This document shows positions 23,071-31,368 of a stretch of DNA of 43,010 nucleotides, piece by piece. Positions within the stretch are counted from its first letter, which is position 1. Each line of letters starts with the position of its first letter. The notes under the pieces were generated by a model. That model did not search any database. It saw only the letters and a list, made by a program, of their open reading frames with translations, and was not told where the DNA came from. Both the position numbers and the translations under genes were made by a program. The stretch comes from Agrobacterium arsenijevicii (GTDB lineage: Bacteria; Pseudomonadota; Alphaproteobacteria; Rhizobiales; Rhizobiaceae). The stretch lies in assembly GCA_000949895.1 (NCBI GenBank), contig JWIT01000041.1, positions 1 to 43,010 on the forward strand. Direction: 5' to 3'.

Positions 23071-25481
23071 GACCATGCCTCCCAACCGCAGAATGGAGGA
23101 AGCCAGGCGAGAGGGTCATCACCCAGCGCATCTCGCAGGCGCGCGCATTCCTCGACTGTTTCCTTGCGGCCGGACAAGACCTTGACCATGTCCGGCATGG
23201 CGTTGAGATCAAGCCTTGCAATGACGCTGTCATTGCCGTGCTTGATCAGGAAGGTCCGCTTCTCCGGGGGTGTCGTTCGGATGAAGTTGAATTCCTTCAC
23301 CGTCAGACCGAAGCGCCTGATGTAGCTTTCCTCGTCCGCACGGGGATTGGGGAAGTGGATGTTGGTCGAGGATTGCTCGATCAGGGTGTGTGATGCCGGC
23401 GCGCGGGCAATATCGGCGGCCGACTGGGTGCCAAAACCGACGATGCCGTTCAGCTTGCGGATTGTCTTCATCTTGTCGACGATGAAGTCGCTAAACGTTG
23501 TATCCCGCAAAAGGCGCCAGCCTTCGTCCATGAAGATCATCACGGGTCTGCCGTCGAGAAGCTCGTCCAGACGGTGGAAAATATACATGAGCGCCGGCGT
23601 TCTGAGCTCCTCATTGTCGAGGATGCTGGTCATGTCGAACCCGAACACCTGTCGCTCTGAGAAGGTGAGGACGTCATGCTGGGCATTGAAAAGCCAGGCC
23701 TTCTCGCCATCAATCCATGGTCTCAACCGGGCGCTCAGGTCGTTGGGGCCGGCGCGAGCGCGGCCGATCAACAGACCGGAGAGGTTCGCAAGGTTCCTCT
23801 GCGCCGCCGGCTCCTGCATCAATCGCAGCAGCGCCCGTTCGAGAATGTCTTCCTCCTCCTGCTCAAAGGCGTTGCCGTCGCCATGACGAAGCATGGCCTT
23901 GAGCAAGCGAAGCAGGAACTCGCGGTTGGGTCCGTTATTTTCAAGCTGGAGCGGATTGAACCCGGACGAGGTCCCGGGCGTCAGCACCTCATAGGCGCCG
24001 TTCATGGCTCGGACGAAGATCTCGCCGCCCCGGTCCTTGTCGAAGAAAACGGCTTTTGGGGCGGGTCGAACGCGAAATGATTGTGCCAGCAGAAAGGTCA
24101 AGACGACGGTCTTGCCGGAGCCCGTCGGTCCCGTCACCAGGAAATGGCCGATATCCCTGCGGTGAAAATTGAACCAATACGGTGTCTGGCTGGTCGTCTC
24201 CAAAATGGTAATCGGTGTGTTCCAATGCGTACCTTCCGTCTGGCCGCTGGCAAAATTGTGCATCGAAGACAGACCGGCATAATTAGAGCTGGAGAGAAGC
24301 GCCTTTCGGGCGATGTAACTATGGTTCCCGGGAAGCTGGGCCCAGAATCCGGCCTCGAGATTGAGATCTTCCCGCAGCCAGTTGATATTCATATCCGTCA
24401 GGCAGGCCCCGAGGTCTGAGACGGACTTGTTGATACCATCGAGGTCGCGCGACAAGCACAACAGGGTCATGTGATGGAGGCCAAACACCGCCTCCTGGTT
24501 CATCAGGCTGTTCAGAGCAAAGTCGATATCAGTTTCGACATCGCTGCCGGCCTCATCCGAAGCTGCAATCTGGCGTTTGAGACGCGAAATGCGCTCCTGG
24601 GCGATCGGCTTGTCGGTAATGGTGAAGGACTGGGTCAGTATGAATTCGTGGTTGACCTGCAGCAATCCGTCCAACATGCCAGGACCGGTGAAAGGAGGGT
24701 ACTCCTTGATCGACAGCATGGCGCCGAACCGATCGTCCTCTTTCACCGGTCCCTGCGCCTGCATGGTCCGCCGAGAGAAATGCAGCCGCGACGTACCGAC
24801 ATAGTTGGAAATGCTCATGCGGGGCAGGCGCATGCGACGGGGAATGCCGCAAGTCAGGATCGTCTGGAAAAACTCGCAGGGCTCTGAATAGGGTTCATCA
24901 TTCCGATGAACGATGCCAAGCGGGCGTGCGGCATACTTCTGAAGATCCTTGCAGATGTTGCCGACAAGTTCTTCCAGCTCACTGACCGATTCCCGCAGCT
25001 GGTCCTCCGCTGCGTCGCGAGACCCTGCCTTGTCGAAAAGGCGCCGCGTCTTGTCTCCAACAGCCAGTGCACCGCGCATGCCGGACCGTATGACAGTCAA
25101 ATAGAGTTCGTTGGTGAACATACGCTTTTCGCCCAGCTGTGCCATGTAGCGACGATTGAGCAGGTCGCAGAACGGGTCAGTGAAATCGCCGTCGAGATCG
25201 CTGTCGACCTGACGCCGGATCACAGTCGACCACAGGGCAAAACGGCTGGACCCGAGCGCCCTAATCATCGTGTTTTGCACCACGGATCGCATATTGAGTT
25301 CGGCCTGATCCTCAGTCTGAAAAAACAGACCGTTCAGGCGAATGACCGAAAGCAGCCCGCCACTCTCCAGCTTGACGACTGTGTCGGCGACATGCCGCAG
25401 ATAGGGGATGTGCTTTGCCATCGGCTTTTCGCGGCTGAGTCTGTTGCCAAACCCGAGTTCTTCTCGAATGAGCTTCAACAT
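23067..25481 (-). CDS. virB4: VirB4 ATPase
   Basis: The 804-residue protein is a normal-length VirB4. Its N-terminal domain includes HIPYLRHVADTVVKLESG, and the ATPase domain has Walker A GPTGSGKTV (about residue 449-457) and Walker B MIFMDEGWRLL (about 645-655), followed by the QSAADIARAPASHTLIEQ element. It powers pilus and channel assembly. I start it at 25481, five bases after the virB3 stop, because the 60 residues of the longer frame are antisense to virB3 and the family begins here. Its stop overlaps the second transglycosylase gene. Confidence 0.96.
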   Translation of the reverse strand: MLKLIREELGFGNRLSREKPMAKHIPYLRHVADTVVKLESGGLLSVIRLNGLFFQTEDQAELNMRSVVQNTMIRALGSSRFALWSTVIRRQVDSDLDGDFTDPFCDLLNRRYMAQLGEKRMFTNELYLTVIRSGMRGALAVGDKTRRLFDKAGSRDAAEDQLRESVSELEELVGNICKDLQKYAARPLGIVHRNDEPYSEPCEFFQTILTCGIPRRMRLPRMSISNYVGTSRLHFSRRTMQAQGPVKEDDRFGAMLSIKEYPPFTGPGMLDGLLQVNHEFILTQSFTITDKPIAQERISRLKRQIAASDEAGSDVETDIDFALNSLMNQEAVFGLHHMTLLCLSRDLDGINKSVSDLGACLTDMNINWLREDLNLEAGFWAQLPGNHSYIARKALLSSSNYAGLSSMHNFASGQTEGTHWNTPITILETTSQTPYWFNFHRRDIGHFLVTGPTGSGKTVVLTFLLAQSFRVRPAPKAVFFDKDRGGEIFVRAMNGAYEVLTPGTSSGFNPLQLENNGPNREFLLRLLKAMLRHGDGNAFEQEEEDILERALLRLMQEPAAQRNLANLSGLLIGRARAGPNDLSARLRPWIDGEKAWLFNAQHDVLTFSERQVFGFDMTSILDNEELRTPALMYIFHRLDELLDGRPVMIFMDEGWRLLRDTTFSDFIVDKMKTIRKLNGIVGFGTQSAADIARAPASHTLIEQSSTNIHFPNPRADEESYIRRFGLTVKEFNFIRTTPPEKRTFLIKHGNDSVIARLDLNAMPDMVKVLSGRKETVEECARLRDALGDDPLAWLPPFCGWEAWS

Positions 25482-25486
25482 GATCG

Positions 25487-25786
25487 TCACGGTCCGTAAG
25501 AGTTGGCACCCCAGAATGGTTTGTTCGGGGTCTTGGGCGTCAGACGTGTTGCGACTTGCAGGACGTCCAGGATCCGGCTGTCCCAACTGCACAGCGTAAA
25601 AAGGGTCAGGTAAGATACAGGCGCCGTCAGAAGGGCCCAAATGGTGTTTGTGGCGAGCCACGCGATGATCGTCAGGCCGATGATGATGACAACGGCCATG
25701 TACGGAACTCCCCAGAGCGTCGGTGAGCGGGTCAAGCCAATGATGAGGGGCGTCAGGACCGGCTTGTCGTCTTCAAACTCTGCCAT
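25487..25786 (-). CDS. virB3: VirB3 inner-membrane protein
   Basis: The 99-residue protein has the VirB3/TrbD form: LIIGLTRSPTLWGVPYMA followed by two hydrophobic helices (about residues 27-47 and 52-75) and LCSWDSRILDVLQV near the end. VirB3 works with VirB4 in pilus biogenesis. It is separated by 3 bases from virB2 and 5 bases from virB4. Confidence 0.94.
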   Translation of the reverse strand: MAEFEDDKPVLTPLIIGLTRSPTLWGVPYMAVVIIIGLTIIAWLATNTIWALLTAPVSYLTLFTLCSWDSRILDVLQVATRLTPKTPNKPFWGANSYGP

Positions 25787-25789
25787 CGG

Positions 25790-26128
25790 TCAGTTTCCGA
25801 CCGTCGACATCAACTGATCGACAATCGCCGGCGCTCCGAATACCAGGCCGATGCCAAGCACGACCGCGCCAGCCGTGAACCAGCTCAACCGGCCGGCAAA
25901 GGCAAGGAAACCCAAGCCAATAACGGCGATGATTGCGACCAGGCGACCAAACGGGCCGGTGATGAAGTCAACCACCGCCTGCACGACGGTCTGAAGCGGA
26001 GCGAATGCCTGGTTCGTTGCCTGAGCCACAGCGAAGTCTGCCGTGATAAGCTGCGATACGACGATCAAAGACATCACGCCGGCTACCCGGATCGCCCGCT
26101 TTTGGCTTGAGGAAAGACTGGTATTCAT
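25790..26128 (-). CDS. virB2: VirB2 major pilin
   Basis: The 112-residue preprotein has a long signal peptide, probably cleaved after AVA-Q near residue 36. The two pilin helices are IVAIIAVIGLGFLAFAG (approximate) and FTAGAVVLGIGLVFGAPAIV. It forms the conjugative pilus. GGAGACG precedes the ATG. Confidence 0.93.
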   Translation of the reverse strand: MNTSLSSSQKRAIRVAGVMSLIVVSQLITADFAVAQATNQAFAPLQTVVQAVVDFITGPFGRLVAIIAVIGLGFLAFAGRLSWFTAGAVVLGIGLVFGAPAIVDQLMSTVGN

Positions 26129-26146
26129 TCAACGTCTCCTTTGCTT

Positions 26147-27016
26147 TCAGAACTGCATGACGCCCTTGATGAACCGGCTGCCGCGCGCACCGATCACATC
26201 ACTGGCTATTTCATTGGCGGAGGGGGTTATGGTGTCTGCAGCGATTCCACGGGCCGCAGCCTTGCGTGGCTTCTTCAGGCCCATTTGATGGTTGATGACA
26301 TCCGCGACGTAGCGAACGGTCTCACCAAACGGAGGCACGCCACCGCTGTCGTAGACGGCTTGTGCGCCTGCATTATATGCAGCGGCTGCAAGGATCGGAT
26401 TTTTAAATTCTTCAAGCATCAGCTTGAGGTGACGAACGCCACCATCAATATTCGATGCTGGGTCGCAGATTTCTTTGACGCCCAGTTCACTCGCCGTTGC
26501 GGGCATGAGCTGCATCGGGCCGCGCGCGCCTTGTTGGCTATTTCGGTTCCGGTCGAACCGGCTTTCAACCCATGTGATCGCCTTGGCAAAGCCGGGATCG
26601 ACCCCGTAGGACTGTGCGGTTCTTTCGACGAGTTCCTCGATTTCGGCGGCGGTCATCGGCGATGGACCGCACACACTCGCTGATCCATCAACCTTACTCG
26701 TGGATGAATATAGTGTGTTCAAATTGGCAGGCGGAATATTACCGATATTCGGACTTTTTCCTGCAAGGTCGTTCTCGTTTACATTGAGACCGCTTGTGTT
26801 CGAAATGTTCATGGTCGAGATTTTGTCGATCCGACCTGAAGGGGACAGCTCGAATAGGTCTTGCTGAACTTTTTCTCCGAGGTAGGATCCAGGTTTTTCG
26901 CCATTTACGGGTTGAGTGTCGCCAGAATAAAAGCGATTGGAATCAAATGAAAAGGCTGGGCTTTGCCATACCAATAGGAGAGTCAGGGCAAGGGCGCGCA
27001 ACAATGTCTTCAACAC
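26147..27016 (-). CDS. virB1: VirB1 lytic transglycosylase
   Basis: The 289-residue secreted protein starts with a signal peptide (about residues 1-23). A 100-residue low-complexity stretch rich in Asn/Ser/Gly follows, then an SLT domain with catalytic E151 in ITWVESRF, GARGPMQLMPATASELG and AAAYNAGAQAV. It opens the peptidoglycan layer for channel assembly. It is the first gene of the virB operon, and the 171-base divergent region upstream should carry the operon promoter. Confidence 0.93.
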   Translation of the reverse strand: MLKTLLRALALTLLLVWQSPAFSFDSNRFYSGDTQPVNGEKPGSYLGEKVQQDLFELSPSGRIDKISTMNISNTSGLNVNENDLAGKSPNIGNIPPANLNTLYSSTSKVDGSASVCGPSPMTAAEIEELVERTAQSYGVDPGFAKAITWVESRFDRNRNSQQGARGPMQLMPATASELGVKEICDPASNIDGGVRHLKLMLEEFKNPILAAAAYNAGAQAVYDSGGVPPFGETVRYVADVINHQMGLKKPRKAAARGIAADTITPSANEIASDVIGARGSRFIKGVMQF

Positions 27017-27187
27017 GGAAATCCTTTTGACCTGATCTGGCCGCGTGCTGTTCGCTGCCTTAAAGAAACCTCGATATCACACCATCGGCGCGCAATTTTT
27101 CAATTGATTCCGTTACCATTTGTGTTCATCATTACATCGAAAAGTTTCAGCCGAAAAGAGAAAAAATCACGAGTTGGAGTTGCGGCG
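27017..27187. promoter_or_regulatory. Divergent promoter region of virB and SNase-fold operons
   Basis: This 171-base AT-rich spacer must drive virB1 leftward and the SNase-fold/TrbM genes rightward. It contains the inverted repeat CAATT-TTTC-AATTG (about 27095-27108) and poly-A/T tracts. No palindrome matching those at 7239 or 31353 was found. Promoter hexamers cannot be assigned with confidence. Confidence 0.45.
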
Positions 27188-27817
27188 ATGAGAACAAGAG
27201 AGGTAAGGAGCCGGATGGGACCGGCCTTGCTTGCACTATTCGTATCCTTGGTCGCGCCAGTGTGCTGGGCGGGCGGAGCGATCGATCCGGCCTATGTCAA
27301 ATCGTTGGCTGCGCCGGGAAAGACAGTCCTAGTCGTGGAGTACTATGATCCAAACGGGAAGGTGGTGGATCGAAAGGGCTTCGCGTCGGCAAAGGGGTTC
27401 GCCGTCGAAACGCCGGTCCAGATCGCTGTCGATGCGAAAACCAGCCTGCACCTCTATGGGTTGGAACCGTGCGCTGGGGACATGGTCAATCAGAAGGAGG
27501 GTTTTGCGGGAACATGTGCTGCTTACGCGCAGCAGCAACTGGCGATTCTAGTGAAGACAGCGAAGGTGATTTTTTGCCGGGCGTTTTTAACGGAGCGCGA
27601 CGCGTCCGCGCAGGACGCCACATGCTTCGGATACTACAATTACCCCGGTTCGCTCGATTCAGTTGATAATCTTGAAGAGCAACTCGTCTCGCTTGGGGCG
27701 CTCCGGCTTTCAAAAAAACCTGACGGCACGCCGATGCGCCCCGATCTCTCTGCAGCCGAAACCACTGGCAGGGGCGGCTTCGGTATGTGGGCCGATCCGA
27801 GAGTTCAAAAGCAATGA
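27188..27817 (+). CDS. Secreted SNase-fold protein 1, catalytically degenerate
   Basis: The 209-residue protein has a signal peptide ending CWAGG and an OB-like nuclease-fold core: SLHLYGLEPC, a second Cys in GTCAAYAQQQL, VIFCRAF, ATCFGYYN, LVSLGALRL and a closing GFGMWADP. It aligns with rhizobial thermonuclease-family proteins, including four conserved cysteines. It lacks the catalytic arginine of R-L-x-G-I-D-A-P-E and the D-R-Y-G-R motif, so hydrolysis is unlikely. ATG at 27188 is chosen for its GGAG site and signal peptide; the frame opens at 27104. The next gene overlaps by ATGA. Confidence 0.7.
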   Translation: MRTREVRSRMGPALLALFVSLVAPVCWAGGAIDPAYVKSLAAPGKTVLVVEYYDPNGKVVDRKGFASAKGFAVETPVQIAVDAKTSLHLYGLEPCAGDMVNQKEGFAGTCAAYAQQQLAILVKTAKVIFCRAFLTERDASAQDATCFGYYNYPGSLDSVDNLEEQLVSLGALRLSKKPDGTPMRPDLSAAETTGRGGFGMWADPRVQKQ

Positions 27818-28353
27818 AGCGGAGATTACTCGCCGTTTTGTCTCTGGCGATGATAGCCGGTCAAGCCGTTGTTGCGGCGCCCGCCGGCTATTTCGACTTC
27901 ACCACCAGCACAGTGCTTGAGACGGGCGACACCTGGATGTCCGCTGGCACACGGTATCGCCTTTACGGGCTCCAAGCATGCTTGAGGGGAACGACCTATA
28001 CCGACGCGTCAGGAAACAAGCGTGACTGTGGTGAGGCGTCAATTGCCGTGCTTGCGGCGTTCGTGAAGGACACCCGTCCGGTTTGCGCCCCCGTTGCCGT
28101 TAGCACGGACTTGACCTTTGCGATCTGCTATGCGTTCGTTGGCCGTCAGAGGCTCGATCTTGCAATGATGATGATCAGCGAGGGTTACGGCTTTGCAAGC
28201 CTCGATAGCTCCGGGATGCCGATCTACCCCGCCTATGCCGTGGCAGAGCAAGGGGCTAGAGAAGCACGGCGCGGCCTCTGGCAGTTCAACGACGTTCAAC
28301 ATCCGGCCATATTACTGAGCCGCGCAGCCAGGAAGACTGGAGATCTGCCATGA
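27814..28353 (+). CDS. Secreted SNase-fold protein 2, catalytically degenerate
   Basis: The 179-residue protein has a signal peptide ending VVAAPA and the clearest family match of the three: YRLYGLQAC, RDCGEASIAVLAAFV, RPVCAPV, FAICYAF, LDLAMMMISEGYGFA, AYAVAEQGAREARRGLWQF. One catalytic arginine position (YRLYG) is kept, but the D-A-P-E acids and D-R-Y-G-R arginine are replaced. Four cysteines align with those of its neighbours and would form two disulphides in the periplasm. It is coupled by overlapping ATGA at both ends, so the three genes are made together. Confidence 0.78.
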   Translation: MKRRLLAVLSLAMIAGQAVVAAPAGYFDFTTSTVLETGDTWMSAGTRYRLYGLQACLRGTTYTDASGNKRDCGEASIAVLAAFVKDTRPVCAPVAVSTDLTFAICYAFVGRQRLDLAMMMISEGYGFASLDSSGMPIYPAYAVAEQGAREARRGLWQFNDVQHPAILLSRAARKTGDLP

Positions 28354-29027
28354 GCCGTCGTTTCATCTATGCGATCGCAATTTTCGTTTCTGCGTATGAG
28401 GGGTCTGCGGCTGCCGACTACGCCGTTGAGAGCCCTTCCGCCTCCGCAGAGGTTCTGTCGCGTCGCGTCGTGAGCGGTCAGGTCGCGGTCGTTGACGGAC
28501 GGACACTCTGGTTTCCGGCAAACAGGCAACTTGTACGACTGTCCGAGGTAGACAGCTGTGACTTGGTTCAATGGTCGTTTGATCCGAAGGCAACGCCTGT
28601 GACCGCGCCGTCGTTGGCGCCTTTACCATGTGGCGCTCTGGCAAAAGCGTGGTTGAAGAAGACGGTTGGCCGCCGCAGCGTTCGTTGCGACGCCGTCGCG
28701 GACGGTTATTCTCCAGGCTTAGTGGGTCAGTGCCGGATCGGCAACCGTGATCTTGCCCTGGAAATGCTCCGAGTCGGATGGGCGAGGGTAGGCATGTCGG
28801 TTCCGCGAGACGGGCGCTACGTTCAGGCGCAGCAGTCGGCGATTGAGGCGCGCTACGGGATGTGGGGCACCTATGTACTCGACATGCAGGAATGGCGCAG
28901 CAAAGCAATCGACAAAACCTTAGGGCGCAGACCACAGGCCGATATCAATCTTCTCCGGGAGCGCCGGAGCGAGATCTCGCCACCCTTCCTGGATGCCAGG
29001 CACCAGCCAAAGCGTCGGGATCGATAA
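28350..29027 (+). CDS. Secreted SNase-fold protein 3, catalytically degenerate
   Basis: The 225-residue protein has a signal peptide ending GSAAADY. Its core reads SGQVAVVDGRTLWF, QLVRLSEVDSC, LPCGALAKAWLKKTVG, SVRCDAVADGY, VGQCRIGNRDLALEMLRVGWARV and ARYGMWGTYV, as expected for a thermonuclease-family fold with four cysteines. The first arginine and aspartate are kept, but the D-R-Y-G-R element is not. A basic C-terminal extension of about 35 residues (RRPQADINLLRERRSE) is unique to this copy. It overlaps the preceding gene (ATGA). Confidence 0.75.
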   Translation: MSRRFIYAIAIFVSAYEGSAAADYAVESPSASAEVLSRRVVSGQVAVVDGRTLWFPANRQLVRLSEVDSCDLVQWSFDPKATPVTAPSLAPLPCGALAKAWLKKTVGRRSVRCDAVADGYSPGLVGQCRIGNRDLALEMLRVGWARVGMSVPRDGRYVQAQQSAIEARYGMWGTYVLDMQEWRSKAIDKTLGRRPQADINLLRERRSEISPPFLDARHQPKRRDR

Positions 29028-29050
29028 TTCATTGAGCAACGGAGGCTCCG

Positions 29051-29599
29051 ATGAAATACCTTCTCGCATTGATCGCTTCGCTGGCTTTCGCCGGTCTTGC
29101 TGCGAAATCCGTAGAGGCCAGTGAATGGGGTTGCGAGGTCCTGCTGTGTGCTGCTTCGTCCAACCCGTCGTGGCGCGGAGTGGAAAGCTGCCATCCGCCA
29201 ATGGAGAGGCTTATCTCGGCCATGAAGAAGCCAGGGTTTTCGTGGCCGACATGTCCGGAGGGAGGAGCGGGAGCCCCAGGCTATGAGCGATATGCCGAAT
29301 GCTCGGCGGGATGGACGCCGACAGCCGGAGACGATCAGCGCTCAAATCTCGCCCGGGATCAGTCCCGGTGTATGCGAGCTATAAACCAGTGCAGGGGAGG
29401 CAAGCGCTTTTTCCGTTCATTGGACGGGGGGCAACGCCAGACGACGGCAGATGGCGTGACACGCGTCTTTTCTGGGACGAATTCCTGCTCGTATACGGAA
29501 TATAAGGCGCGACCGTTGCGCAGTGACCCCTATTACTTCGACATCAAGGACGGGGCAGTCGCCCAATCCAGCCGCTTCTGGTTCAATCTGGAGCGTTGA
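29051..29599 (+). CDS. TrbM/KikA-like conjugation protein
   Basis: The 182-residue secreted protein has a signal peptide (about residues 1-23). Its cysteine-rich core matches the TrbM/KikA/MpfK family: WGCEVLLCAASSNP, a conserved C-H-P-P, then FSWPTCPEGG and ERYAECSAGW. Later cysteines probably pair. Members are periplasmic mating-channel accessory factors in IncP and IncN plasmids. ACGGAGG lies 6 bases upstream. It closes the operon divergent from virB. Confidence 0.82.
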   Translation: MKYLLALIASLAFAGLAAKSVEASEWGCEVLLCAASSNPSWRGVESCHPPMERLISAMKKPGFSWPTCPEGGAGAPGYERYAECSAGWTPTAGDDQRSNLARDQSRCMRAINQCRGGKRFFRSLDGGQRQTTADGVTRVFSGTNSCSYTEYKARPLRSDPYYFDIKDGAVAQSSRFWFNLER

Positions 29600-29624
29600 T
29601 CGACCCAGTTTTCGGGTTGCCAAA

Positions 29625-30113
29625 TTATCGGGTTGAAGGAGCGGGGTCGCTGCCGGATCTTTGGAGGACCGACACAGTTTCAAGCAGTGTCACGAGCGAA
29701 GCCATGGTCTCGGCTGGCAGGTCCTCTAATAGCTTCATTATTCGGTATCGGGTGTCGGCCTCGTCCGCGGTTTGCCCCCACAGATGTGGAGCGGCGGCAA
29801 AGAGCATGCCGAGGGGCGACACTCCGAGGATCTCACTCAAGTGAATCAGCCGGCTCACCTGCATTTTGGAAGAACTACGCTCATAGCGGCCATAGACCTG
29901 CTCGCTGAGCCCCACAAGCGTTGCGAGGTCCGCTCTGCTCAGGTCTTTGGCTTGGCGACACTTGCGAAGTTCGTCGCCCAACTTGCTGTCGAGTTCCTCA
30001 AATGTGGATATCCCGTCGAGACCTTCTCGCCGATAGACCGGTTTTTCGTTCTCGGGGTCGGCAGTCTTTACCAGCCCCAGTTCCTCGATATGGCTCTCTA
30101 AATTCTTACTCAT
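29625..30113 (-). CDS. XRE-family transcriptional regulator
   Basis: The 162-residue protein has an N-terminal arm of about 45 residues, then a cro/cI-type helix-turn-helix (LGDELRKCRQAKDLSRADLATLVGLSEQVYGRYERS, followed by QVSRLIHLSEILGV). A C-terminal helical part (MKLLEDLPAETMASLVTLLE) would dimerise. The frame opens at 30188, but the ATG at 30113 better fits the family. An inverted repeat at 30130-30157 just upstream is a candidate operator. Its neighbours are quorum-sensing genes, and a link like PraR to CinI/CinS is possible but inferred. Confidence 0.82.
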   Translation of the reverse strand: MSKNLESHIEELGLVKTADPENEKPVYRREGLDGISTFEELDSKLGDELRKCRQAKDLSRADLATLVGLSEQVYGRYERSSSKMQVSRLIHLSEILGVSPLGMLFAAAPHLWGQTADEADTRYRIMKLLEDLPAETMASLVTLLETVSVLQRSGSDPAPSTR

Positions 30114-30129
30114 ATTCCATTTGATCCGA

Positions 30130-30157
30130 AACGTGACGCGGGAGCATACATCACGTT
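30130..30157. promoter_or_regulatory. Inverted repeat upstream of XRE gene
   Basis: AACGTGA and TCACGTT form perfect 7-base arms 14 bases apart, ending 17 bases before the XRE start. The position overlaps the expected promoter and fits autoregulation by the helix-turn-helix protein. Confidence 0.45.
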
Positions 30158-30224
30158 CATGCGCAAAGGCTACGCCCTTCCTCAACATCGCGTCATTGCC
30201 TCTTGCCGCTGGTTCCCAGTCGGG

Positions 30225-30536
30225 CTACTTCTTCCGCAGATGGGCAATCGACGCCATCATCGCACGCATATCCTGATCGTCTAATGTTGTCCTTGTGCTG
30301 ATGAGGTAATGCGCAACGTACAGCAACTTCGATTGCGCCTCGACATTCGAACGCGGTTTCCAGCGGATGAGCGCTGCACGCATTTCTTCCTCTCTCGCAA
30401 CCGCCAGCGCCAGGGTAGCAGCGACGTCGTCCTGGCCATCATTCAGGCAACTCTCTCGAAGTGCCTTGACGTCGGAAACAGCGTTTGCGTGGCCCTCGGC
30501 AAGATGCAGGAAACTGCTGATAATTTCTTCGTTCAT
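30225..30536 (-). CDS. Small helical protein downstream of AHL synthase
   Basis: The 103-residue product is soluble and mostly helical (EEIISSFLHLAEGHANAV, DDVAATLALAVAREEEM, KLLYVAHYLIS), with no signal or metal site. I chose the ATG at 30536, with GGAAG 8 bases upstream; the longer frame to 30620 has no such site. It lies 80 bases after the AHL synthase on the same strand, where small antirepressors such as CinS are encoded in some rhizobia, but no sequence match is visible. Function unknown. Confidence 0.6.
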   Translation of the reverse strand: MNEEIISSFLHLAEGHANAVSDVKALRESCLNDGQDDVAATLALAVAREEEMRAALIRWKPRSNVEAQSKLLYVAHYLISTRTTLDDQDMRAMMASIAHLRKK

Positions 30537-30616
30537 TGCATTCTTCCGGAGTCTTGCATCAGCAGGGGTCCTCTCGCCTTGCGTCATCCTGAACGCAATT
30601 GTCGAGCACACGCAGG

Positions 30617-31282
30617 TCAAACCGTCGTGAATTCAGGGATAGGAGTGCCGACTTGCGGAAAGAACGGCCTCCGATAGAGCGGTTCCGAAACTTTGGTCTT
30701 TTCACGCATTTGGGCGAGGACACGCGGGGAGACCTCGAACGCTCCACAGCATACCGGAAACCGGCCAAAGCCGTTGGCCCGGCCAAGTTCGTCGAGTTCG
30801 GCGCCCGCGCGTTCGTAGATGCGTCTCATGTGAGGCTCGTAGTTCGAAATCAACGTGTTGATGCCGTTATCCAACGCCACCTCACACAGGGCCAGAAGCA
30901 GCAGGCAAAAGGCTCGATCCGGTCGCAAATCGGGGAAATCGCGCCCGACCGCTTCCTCGTCGACGCACATGCGTGTTCCCTCCCAGATCGTCGGAGCAAC
31001 CAAACCATAGGCCTGCGGAAACGTGTCGCGAAACACGTCGTAGAGGAGGGTTGGCCCGGTGGTGGGCATCAGTCGCACAGAACCGTATAATTGGCTCTGG
31101 TTCTCGTTGCACCAGATCAGATAGGCGGGATGGAGACTATCGTAGCGATCCTTCTCGAATGGGCCGCAAACGGAGACGTTCCAGCCCAGCCGATCCGCGA
31201 AGACTTTCTTTCGGAGCTTGAACGACTGATCGAGCAGGTTGGCATGTTTGTGAAATTCGTGAGCTTGAACGAGCAGGTACAT
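30617..31282 (-). CDS. Acyl-homoserine-lactone synthase, CinI-like
   Basis: The 221-residue protein has all invariant LuxI positions: R24 and F28 (KLRKKVF), W34, D45 and D48, R70 (GSVRLMP), E101 and R104 (WEGTRMC). From family memory it is closest to CinI-type enzymes, which make long-chain 3-hydroxy AHLs; signatures include PTTGPTLLYDVFR and ISNYEP, and PVCCGAFEVS. It makes the diffusible signal from acyl-ACP and S-adenosylmethionine. I chose the ATG at 31282 with GGAGG upstream over the longer frame. A palindrome at 31353-31368, just before it, is a candidate receptor binding site. Confidence 0.93.
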   Translation of the reverse strand: MYLLVQAHEFHKHANLLDQSFKLRKKVFADRLGWNVSVCGPFEKDRYDSLHPAYLIWCNENQSQLYGSVRLMPTTGPTLLYDVFRDTFPQAYGLVAPTIWEGTRMCVDEEAVGRDFPDLRPDRAFCLLLLALCEVALDNGINTLISNYEPHMRRIYERAGAELDELGRANGFGRFPVCCGAFEVSPRVLAQMREKTKVSEPLYRRPFFPQVGTPIPEFTTV

Positions 31283-31352
31283 ATTTGCCTCCAGAACATA
31301 ATGAAGGCAGCATGGCGCCTCTTTCAACTGCGAGGAATGCCCGCAGAACCGC

Positions 31353-31368
31353 ACCCTCATATGAGGGT
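31353..31368. promoter_or_regulatory. 16-base palindrome, candidate lux-type box
   Basis: ACCCTCATATGAGGGT is a perfect palindrome about 78 bases upstream of the AHL synthase start and straddles the stop codon of the LuxR-type gene. LuxR/CinR-type activators bind such symmetrical sites at the promoters of their cognate synthase genes. Confidence 0.6.
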
